64,000 nucleotides of DNA from Hemicordylus capensis (lineage: Eukaryota; Chordata; Lepidosauria; Squamata; Cordylidae). This document shows, piece by piece, positions 10,689-22,111 of this stretch; position 1 is the stretch's first letter; the number at the start of each line of letters is the position of its first letter. Location: positions 282,804,863-282,868,862 of the forward strand of contig NC_069660.1 in the NCBI RefSeq assembly GCF_027244095.1, read 5' to 3'. The translations under genes were made by a program, and so were the position numbers. Under the pieces are notes generated by a model, which saw only the letters and a program-made list of their open reading frames with translations, was not told where the DNA came from and did not search any database.

Positions 10689-13600
10689 TAGAATTTTCCG
10701 CTTTTATCTATAATCTTCTTGTGACAGAACTCACAAAAATTATTGCATTTATCTAAGTGGGGTGGGTGTGGCCATTTAGGTGGGTGTGGCCATGGGGGTG
10801 TGGCTATGTCTGCTGTCATGGAGAGCTCCTGCACTTCTGACTTTGTGATTGCACCACTGTATATTTGTCAGACAGCTGGATGGGCTGCAGCTCCCCGATG
10901 AATGTATACTCTGTGGCAAACCCAGATTTGTTACTGTGCAACATCTGGAACAGCCTATGGTTTCCCACACCCCAGCCTGACAATCCTAGCCTCTGCACCA
11001 CAAAAGTTGTTTTATATAGAATGGATGAACTGTTCAAGGTGTTCTTCCTTATTTTAAAACTGAATATATACCCAATTATTAGACATCAGACTAGAAGTAC
11101 TTTCACTAGAGCTATAGAAAAACCATGGCACATAAAAGAGAATCTGAAATCACCAGTGAAATCTAACCATTCTGTTACTAGAAGACCCCAAATCTTCCTC
11201 CATATTTTATTTATACATATATGTGCACAAACAATTAAAAATAAAAAGAGAGAGAATCTCTCTCCTAAGTACCGGATACAGGCATTGGCTCATCTTCATC
11301 ATCGTCGGGAGGAGGAGGGCCTGGTGGAGTCCTTGGTCCTCTGGGCTGTGGTCGTGGAGGACTGCCATTGAACTGATCCTCCTTCTCTCCATCAGCTGTA
11401 AAGAAAAGAAAAGAAAACCATTTTTATGGAAAGAAAGAGGGTTCCGTTCTTTAAAGCTTGTCATGATGATAAAAAAGAAGTCCATGGATCCAGGGCACGC
11501 ACACTACTCAGCCACTGAACAGCCCAACCTCACGGCATGCAAATGCGGGGCTGTTCCATACCTCCTAAGGAATGCATCATCACGACTGCACCAGAACTTC
11601 CATTATTCCCAATGGAAGCAGCGGCACAGCAGCAATGACACAGTCCTCAGGAGGCACGGAAAGCCCTGCATTCCCAAGCAGTGAGGATGGGCTGTCCAAT
11701 GGTTCGGAAGCAAAGTGCATGCCTCGCAATGTGCATGCACAAGCCACTGAGCCCATTCTCACGAGTGAGTGAGAGGGCTTGAGGGAGGGTGGCAGGGAAG
11801 GCAGCAGAAGCTCACGTTCCCTGCAGATGAGAAACATGGAGTTGCTGGGTGCGCGAATCACGCACCCAGACAGTCCACAGCTGCCACAGGCAGCATAGAG
11901 GCTGGGACGTGTCATCCCGGCCCCCGGAAATCCCACAATGTACCACACGATCCCTCCAGAGACAAGCAAGCACCCGTCAGTGCTTCAGCACTGGCTGAAA
12001 GCAGCCTGCTCTGACACACAGTCAGGTAAATGGAGTTAAGGGAGCACTCGCTTCCTTGACCTTGTTTACGAGCCTGGCTTCTTAGCTGGGTTTGCTGCCA
12101 AGGCACCGCTGGCGCCACTTGGCTCCCACTTGTTCCTATGGGCAGCCAAGCCCGGGCTTAGCTGCTCGTGAAAACAGCCTCACAGTCTTCAAAATTCTCC
12201 TCAGCTTACAAAGCAGTTGGAGGGGTGGGGTGGAGCTGATGCGAGGATTGCTAAATGCAGAACTACCTCCAGAGCTCACTCAGTTGCTTCTGCATCAGAT
12301 CCCCCAACAAATATTAAAACCCATGTGAGTTTCAAATAAAGTTGCAGCGAGTCAGGTGGAAAGTTGCTGGAATTGTTCAGAAACTGGTGAATGCATGGAT
12401 ACTGCACAAATAAAGTTACAGATCACAACCAAAAACTTCAGCTAAAAAGAGCAGTGAAATACAGATTCAATTTTCATTATGCAAAGCTTTTTAAGACAAT
12501 CTTTTTAATTTTTAATTTTAAGGTAATTCGTTTTTCAGTGCTCACCAAGTTTTGGAGTTCTTTTCAAAGCCGTTTGTTGCTGAGGAGGGGGTGGAGGGGG
12601 CGGAGGAGGGGGTGGCGAGTCCCGGTCATGGCTTACTACTCTATCAACAGAGCCGTATATCGCCAGCGTCAAGCAGTTGTACCAACCTCTTAGAACTAAT
12701 CCATCAGTGTTGACCTGGTTTTTAAAAGAAAGGACGCAGTTCAAAAACAGAACAAAAACTCTTCATAATACTGACTTTTTGCATCCATACCACTAGCTCA
12801 TATCATAATCAAGTTGCAATAGAGAGTATGACACCAATGGTGTTTCAATCAGACTTCACAGGCATTGCAACTTCCATAGGGATAAGTGCACACTGCAAAT
12901 GCCTGTGGCACACCAACTCCTGTAACAGTTCTGAGAGCCTCAACTTTCAGTCCAGTCCAATCCAATCTTTATTATGGTCATAGACCAGAGTATAAAAATA
13001 TAAAAAAGAACACACACAAACAGAAAACATATAAACAAATATATCAAGATCAAACATTTAAAAACCTGAATGGATTCTGCAAATTATATAAAAGTACCTG
13101 GCCACTCTATTAATAACATTCTCATTAGGACTGGCTAATAAAAACTTCATCAAGATGCCCTATAAAATCAGTCAGCAAAAGGGAGATTAATCCTAAACAG
13201 GCATCCCTATAAAAATGACAATATAAAATAGAATGTGCACTGGTCTCCACGTGGCCTGTTCCGCAGGGACATAGGCGGGCGGGAAAAGGAGTGCCTTCCT
13301 CAACTTTCATTTGAAAAGCTTCTAGTCCTCAGAGAAGCAAAGACAGGTCTGAGCATGAATAGTCTGTCTGTGTGAGGGACTTCTTCCTAAATGCCACATC
13401 AGGCTGACCGGCACATATGGGCAAAGGCCAGCCGGAATTTGAAAGAAGGCTCAGTCAATGTACTGATGAAAGGCAGGGCTCTATTGTTTATTCATGTCAA
13501 CTTGCATCTATGGAGCAACTTGGATGGCATGCAGTCCATTTCCCATTTGACTAATGCTCATCATCCCCCCAAAATGGCATTTATTATAGCACTTTTTGCA

Positions 13601-16600
13601 AGACATTAAAGTGTTGTTGTTTTTTAATCACCACCAGAAAGTTCAACTAGTTATTACCTTTGCATTGGGCCTAAAAATAATTGACGAGTTCTCATCATAC
13701 TCCAGGCTGTTAAAACAATGGAGAAACATGTGTTACGTGTTAAGCAAGATGTCACACAGATACTTAAAGGACTTAGATTTGCATTGGCATACTATGTTAG
13801 CTGGAACCCAGCCTCACCATGGGACGTTCTTCCAAGCAATGTTCTTAGGATCAGCGTAGTAACTGTCTATTGGTTTGTACATTAAAACAGCAGAACGGAG
13901 GGACTTCAATACCAATTCAAGTTTAGTTATTTTCATAGCCTCCTTTCACCAAAAGCAAGACACGTGAGGAAAGAAAGCTTGACCCCATGGATTGACTTCC
14001 ACAGCCACAGCACAAGTAGCTGGGCGTGTCCCTATAGCTAGTGTGCATCATTCCTAGCAACTAGGGCAGTATCAGAGAACTTCCCCGATCCCATCCACAG
14101 CTTTTACTTGCTGGCAGACACCTGCTCCAGCCTCTAGGACTATGATTTGAAAAGGAAAAAGGCTTCCAAATCTGAATGAACATGATACCATGCAAGGGGC
14201 TTAGAGGGAAATCCCTTTCTGCCTATCAAGCAGCAGAGCTGCCCTTCACCCCTCCTGCACCTATGATTTGGCTGGAATCAGACTGAGGACTTTATCTAGA
14301 AAATACTGTGCTCATACATCAAGCTTATACAACAGGGTCATCAAAAGATACCACTATCAACTCATGTCAAGGGTACATCTCTCCAGCAGAGGGCCAAATT
14401 TACACACTTTGGCAGCAATCCACAGTATATTGTTGACAGACTGTGAAGAAACAGCAATTCAACATCTGCATCATTTACAAGTGTTCAAGTTATTTAGTCA
14501 TGACCAGTGCCCCAACATCTGGCAACACTCAGGCTTGGTACAGGAGTAATAGTGGGGGTCGTTTAACCAAGGTTAAGAGATTGGGAAGGCCATGGGATCA
14601 CTGTCCTTCAGTTCTTCCCCTCCCCAGAGCTAATTATCCCACAGCTCTTAGCCCCAATTAAGAGTTACATTAGTATCAACATTAACCATAGCTAACTAAC
14701 AAAGAGTCCTTCTTAGCCAGAATATGAAAATGAAGTTTAAAGCTGGTTAGGAACCTCTTGTTAACTGGAATCTGATTAGCACTAACCACAGTTAATGTCA
14801 GTGCCAGTGTAATGCTTAACTGTAATAAAGGTCACTGGGTCCGAAAAGGAGAGGGGTTGGAGGAAGAAGTGCATGATCTCACACCTGCTCCCAATCTCTC
14901 AGCCACAGACTCCCAACATTATATCTGCATGTAAAGAATTACCTTCATTAGTCTCTACTATACTAAACTACACTACAATCCCATACAAACTTGTCTATTT
15001 CCAGAAAATGGCAATTTTGTAGGGCTTCCAGATATTTCACAATGCATCTCTCTCTTCCCTGAAACTGAGAGAAAACGCAACCCACACACTGTCTTGCTGA
15101 AGCGCACTCATTCTGTTGCACATGCTGTGACCTACACCAGAAGCCCTGGGTGTATGCTCAGCATCTTGGGATGGTTACACAGAACAAGCGTGTTAGGCAG
15201 ACTTGAGTGCTGCAGTGGTAGAGAGGCAGCCATGGAACCCACCGATTACAGCAAAGAGGTGACTCTCGGCCACGCGCTATCCTCTCAAGTAGATCAGAGT
15301 CTCCTCCCAGGGAAGAAATGACAAGTCTGTTTTGTGAGGACTGCACATTCTGCAGCTTCAGAGTTAAGCAAAATCCCGTGTTTATGAAGTAATTGTATAA
15401 GTGCTTACCTTCCCAGCCTGTCAAACACAGGGGCACTTGGCTTGCTGACATTGTTGAAAAACAGGTCTAACTGAAATGTGTGAGGGGATGTCTCGCTGGG
15501 AAGAGAGCCAAAGTGGAAGAAAAGAAATTATTTTACTGAAGCCTGATAAACAGGAAAGCCAGGCCCCAAAATACCAATTATCATAGTCAACTATCTGCAG
15601 GAAGATAAAAGCTCCATCTTAAAAAAAAAAAAATGTGATCAACCATTTCATTATAAAAGCAATACTACTACTATTATAAATCTTGTTACTCTTAAAGTGA
15701 AGTTTCTAAATTGGTCAGACTCTTTGATACAGCATTAATAGCAGCATTTCAAATGGTTTATATTTATCTATTACAAAACCAAAACACAGATTATAGATGT
15801 TTATTTCTATACCATGTGTCAATTTTCCAATATTCAATATGAATATTCAATAATTCAATATTCAAACTCTCTGCCTTTTGTCTTCTTCCTATAAACCTGT
15901 CATTCCTCTTAATTTTGACATCTGGGCCATGCGTCCAATCTTTATGATCCATTCCTTAATTGTGGAGATTTTTTACTAGTCTGCCTGTTCTCTGCAACTA
16001 TAACCTTTGCTGATGTCAAAAGTTGGGAAATTAATAGATGTTCAGATCCAATAAACCTAGAAATGCTATTGTTGCATCCAAAGTATAAATCACAGGCTGT
16101 CATCCATTTATTTCAACATCTTATTCCCATACTTGTATATTTTCAGGTAGGGATGTGCATGAACGGCTCGTGCACAGGCTGGCGGAACGGAGTGCAGTTC
16201 TCTTAAGGAACCAATAAGCAGGTCCGTACCTGCTCAGTTGTCGCCCTGCCACTTTTCCAGGCATGGCACTCGCCCTAGCAGTGGCCTGCAGCCTGCATGC
16301 GCAGCATCGGCACACACATGGCATCCATGCAGGGAACCTGTGTGTAAACGCGCTGCGCCCATAAATGTGGTGGGGCAGCAGCAGAGCAGGTAAAGACTTG
16401 CTAATCAGCTCCTAGAGGGAACAGCTCCCCTCCCTGCCGAACCGGTTTGGCTGCGGCCGCCCGAGCAGGTCCGGCACTTCTCAAAAGAGGTGCCGAACCG
16501 GCTCATGCACAACCCCATTTTCAGGCAGCTACATCACATATGTAGCAAGTATGTTATATTAAAGTGGTTGACAAAAATCTGGGAAGTGACATGTTCAATC

Positions 16601-19600
16601 AAACTAAATTATTTAAGAGTCAGCAAGGGGAGATGGAGAATTTTTTTTTGTACAAAAAAGAAGTATCTTTATTTCATACTTGAAGAACAAAACACAAGAT
16701 AGGCTGAGTTCAAACACTCACAAGGATCTTGGTTAAAATATAAATGTAAACTGCCCTGAGCTACTTTTGAAAGGGTGGCATAGAAATCAAATAGATTAGA
16801 CAGACAGACAGACAGATCAGAATTAGTGAGCCTTGTGGAGCTGACCTTCAGGGCAATCCTGGTCAAACCAAGAATGTTGGGGGCAATATGCTACATCATT
16901 GTAAACCGCTTAGAGAGCTCCGACTATAGAGCGGTATATAAATGCAAGTGCTATTGCTATTGCTATTGCTATTGCTATTGCTAAACCACTCCAGTTAAGC
17001 AGCATTTAACCAGGACAGATAAGCAGGTTTGAATTAACCAGAGCAATTCAACCAAGACTGCCCTGAAATTCTGCGCTCTCACAATAGGCTCCACAGGGCT
17101 CACTAATCCTGATTTTTTTCAAATTATTCATTCATTCATCATATTTATATATCACCTGATATGTGTATCTCTAGATGGTATACACAATTAAAACACAATA
17201 TAGAACAGAGTAAACAATTAAAACAATTTCACAGAATAAAAACAAAATGCCTGAGAAAACAGGAGCGTCCTGAGGGCCTTTTTAAAGCAATCAGCAATGG
17301 AAATACTCTTATTTTGGCAGGGAGCCTATTCTAAAGCCTGGGAACAGCCACAGAGAATGCCTGGTTTTTAACCAGGATCTTTATGATCATGTGAACCCAG
17401 CCACAATAGACAATGATTTGTTCTACTTGGTACAATTAAAAATGACTTTGAGTTTCATAAGCTCCATTATAACATGGAAGAATTTGTAATGAGCAATGTG
17501 CACTTGATTATTTATAAACAAGATGCTATACTGAAATAATATTGGCATATTTCAATTTAATACCAGCATACTGTAATCTATTTTGGTGTTTTTTTAAAAA
17601 AAAACTGTATAAAACAAGCAGTAGTGAGTAGCCTCTTTTAGCATGCTCAACTTACCCATAAGCCCTATTTTCAGGTAAATTAGAGTGAGCTCTTACTCCT
17701 GGAGGGATGACACGCACTTCATTGATGTAAACCACACACGGAAAGCGTACCACGTCTACATTAGTGCTCTGCTATAAACAAAGCAAACAATTCATGAAGG
17801 TTAACAAACAGTTTTAGTTTTGCCTCATAAGCACTCTGAAGACTCCCTGAGGGAAAACTGCATGGCACACAGCCCAGAATCTATCTGAAAGGCAAGCAAT
17901 GGTATGACAGCTGCATCCACCCATTTTGCCTGACAAGCGCTACTCACGCCATGCTGCTTGCCATTTGCAGTGGGCAAGGCCATGAAAAAAATGACATCCA
18001 GCCACTGGTCACACCTACTGAAGAACACAATTTTAACTATTACTACCATGACCATTTCTTGGTTTAAAAGTTGCCTACCATCATTGCTATGATGCCACAG
18101 AACAAGCCTGCACAACATGAGGTCCAGGGGCCAGGTCTGGCCCACGGGGAAATTTTTACTAGCCTCAGAAGTGGCCCAAAGTTTTGTGGTGCCTGAGGTG
18201 AGAAGCAAAATGCTGTCTTGTCCCACGGCCCTTGTGGGGGTCAGGCCCCTTTCAAGATTAACCTTTGCAAGCTTTGAAAATGCACAAGAGGCTAGGAGGA
18301 GGAAAAGTTACTAGCAGCCTCCTATTTCTCTCCTCATGCTGCGAGTAACTAATAATTGCTTTCATTAGTATTTTTAATGAGTAATAATGGTTTTCATTTA
18401 TATTTAATAATTAATGTTAATGTAATCATTAACATGCTGAATATTCTACCTTGGGCCCAAGTCATGGTTGGTTCCGGCCCACTGGGCGTATTTGAGTTGT
18501 GCACCCCTGCCATAGAGTATTCACAAACATTCTAACTGCTAAGGGAAGAGTCAGTCACAATAGTAACAAAGAGCATAGCTGCTGTTAGGAAGTGGATGTT
18601 CTAGATCACATGGTGGGGGGAACAAACATATGAAGCCCAGAGACAGAAGGAAATATTCTGTTGACACAAAGCAGGGAGATAGCCTGCTGATACCAACTCA
18701 GGGAGAAAACAATGAGGCTATTCTCACGACCAGGCAAAACCGGGCTAGGGAAGCCTAGCCTAGCCCGGTTTCACCTGGTCGTGTGCTGCAACAGGAGCTG
18801 TGTGGCTCCCAGCAGCAAGCCTCCCCAAATGCCCCCCCCTTTAAACAAGGTTAGCAGAGTGAGCGCTCCGCTAACCCTGTTTATTGGATCGTGTGTCGCC
18901 GTGTCGGGGGGGGGGGCTCCCCAGAATGCCCTGCGCACTCACACAGGGCATTCTGGGACTTCCGGGTGCCAGGAGACCCTCGATCCCCACTGCCCCAACC
19001 AACTCCATAACGGAGCCGGTAATCATGTGAGCAGCCGATCCGGCCACCCAGGGCAAGCTGACTGCTCATGTGCAGGGAGAGCGGACCAAGCCCGCTCTCC
19101 CTGCAAACCCCCTCACAGCTCTCCACACTGCTCGTGTGGAGAGCCTTAAAGTCTTCCAGTGTTACCACCAGATTTTTAGTTGAAACTGAGCCAAACTCAG
19201 TGCTTTGCGGATTTCACCTGTCCATTTTATGTTATGTTCAAGCAAAGAATTTCAGTCCCAATGACTACCAAGCAGATTGTTTTAAAATTAAAAAGGTAAA
19301 TAACCCTTACGAACAGAATACATAGAAGGTATTGTAGCAGGCTTGCACAACACGTCACCCAGCAAGCCAAATACAGCCCACCAGGGGCTCTCCCCCAGTG
19401 TTCCCTCTAAGGCGTACGCATGTGCGTGTGTACACAAGGTTTTTGATGTCTGCTCAGTTAATTTTAGATCCCACTCGGGTTGAATCAGTAAGGCCCCACT
19501 CTGAATGCATGTGTGACCACACTGCCTTGATAATGCCGCCCAGAAAAACTCCGCACATACATGAAAAAAGTTAAGAGGGAACACTGCTCTCTACTCTTCT

Positions 19601-22056
19601 GTTTTCCTGCTTGGCTGGGACTGCATAAATAGAGAGTGCTGTGAAGCATCTAGCAGGCCACAATACATGGCAGGTTGCTGTGCTCACCGTGGTAGGTTAC
19701 AAGTTATAGTACAGTAATAGTACTATAATACTACATATTAGTGCTCTATAGTTGTGCCATTATGAAGCACAAAAACTTATATTCTGGCCCAGAACACCAA
19801 GTAAGCTCTGATGCAGAAATGATGCCACCAACACAAGTGGGCTTGCCCATGCAATATAAATGGAAGAGACAGTGCCACACAAGCCTCACTTTTGGAGCAC
19901 AAAGCTGCCTCCTCCTCCTCCTCCACTGAAGAGAATGAGAAATTGTTTGCAGGTGGGAGAGCTCCTAGTGGGCCTCGGTGCAACAGCATCCATAAGGAAC
20001 TGCAACATTGCACAAGCTTTGCTGCTCCTCTCGGCAGTCATAAGCATCTGCAAGAGAAGAGTATGGCTGCTAAGCAGCCAACATCACACAGCTTAGATGG
20101 AGTTACAGCTGGGGCCCCATTGCACAAGCTTTGCTGTCTCTCTTAGCAATTTTCTTTTGTGAACCTTTTTTTCCTATTCACAATAGGGTTTTTGTAAAAT
20201 ACTTGTGATTCACAAATATATCAACATTTCCTTTATTATTATAAAAATATTTATTTATTTGACATTTGTATACTGTGAAAAACTTCCATCTCTGGACGGT
20301 TTACAATAAAAAAAACAACCAAAAAAAACCCCCAAAAAGGTTAAAAACTATTACAATAATTTAAAATTTAAAACAATGTTAAAGACTATTAAAACAGTAT
20401 CGAATTAAAAGCCTGAGTGAGCAGATGTGTCTTAACTGCCTTTTTAGCCTACTTTCCAGTAGGCTTATGAGATCACCTGGCATTTCGTGTGTGTGTGTGT
20501 GTGTGTGTGCACACGCGCATGTCCCCTATTAACTTCACAACACCTGGACCAATATGAACCAAATTGGGTACTCCTGTAGGGGCGCATAGGGACACCTCAG
20601 TGATGTAGTCTGTCATTATGTCATCTACCTAGGGTGGATTTGATTTAAATCAAACTGATTTAAATCACGATTTAAATCACTAGCAGGGTGGATAAAAATA
20701 AAAAAAATCCGATTTAAATCAAAAAAAATGGATTTTTTGATTTAAATCGGATTTTTTGTAATTTAAATTGGATTTTTTTTATTTTTATCCACCCTGCTAG
20801 TGATTTAAATCGTGATTTAAATCGTGATTTAAATCAGTTTGATTTAAATCAAATCCACCCTGCCAGGCAGGCATTTAGGGAGGTTATGCTTCCTCCTGTT
20901 GACATGGAGAAATAGATTTGGGTGTCATCAGCATACTGGTAACACCCTGCACCAAATCTTCTTATGATGTGTCTCAGCGGTTTCATGTAGATGTTAAACA
21001 ACATTGGAGACAATTTGAAGCCCTGAGGGACACCATATGGAAGTTCAGATTTTGAAGAACAACAGTCTCCAAGGGACACTATCTGGAACCTGCCTGAGAG
21101 GTAGGAGCTGAACCACTGCAAAGCAGGGCCTCCGACCCCCAATCTCCTCAGACGGCCCAGAAGGATACTGTGGTCAACAGTACTGAAAGCTGTCAAGAAG
21201 TCCGAAAGGAGCAACAGAGTCACACTCCCTATGTCAATTCCCCATTGGAAATTATCCATCAGGCTGACCAAGGCAGTCTCCACCCCATAGCCTGCCCAAA
21301 AGCCAGTCTGAAATGAGTCTAGATAATCAGTTTCCTCCAAAATTGCATGGAGCTGGGAGGCCACCACCGTCTCAATTACTCTGCCCAACCATGGAAGGTT
21401 GGAGATAGTCCTATAGTTGTTTAACTCTGAGGGATCTAATGAAGGCTTCTTAAGAAGAGATGTAATGATTGCCTCAAACCAAGAACACATCCTGCCTTCC
21501 CTCAGAGAAGCATTTATAATCTCTACCAGGACTTCTACAATAACCACCCCCCACCCCGCCAAATAGTATAAGCCATGTTAGACAAGGGTCAAGAGAACAG
21601 GTGGTAGGCCGCACCATTCCAAGCAGCTTGTCCACATCCCTCAGGAGTCACAAACTGGAACTGATCCAGCCTAACCACATAAGTTAGCACCCCTGCTAAC
21701 TTGGCAAAGAGGCACCTTTTAACGTGGTGATTCTCTTTATTTAGCAGGGGGAGAGTAACTGGCCCTATCCACCCCCAGGACAGTACCTCCAGTGATGGTT
21801 GCTGGTGTCTATCTTATGTTTCTTTTTAGAATGTGAGCCCTTTGGGGACAGGGATCCATCTTATTTATTTATTATTCCTCTGTGTACACCGCCTTGAGCC
21901 ATTTTTGGAAGGGCAGTATAGAAATCGAATAAATAAATAAATAAGTGGAGTCACTGGACACCTCTACATTAGACAGTGCCGTAATTGTGGGGTCTGAGTC
22001 TAGCGAAGAAGCGAAGCTTTTATTTCGATCAACGACCAGAACAAAAAGAAAAAAAG

Positions 22057-22111
<55 letters not shown>

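Noticed and set aside
10659-10691. CRISPR-like or regulatory direct repeats
   Set aside because: Simple tetranucleotide microsatellite without spacers; the genome is vertebrate.
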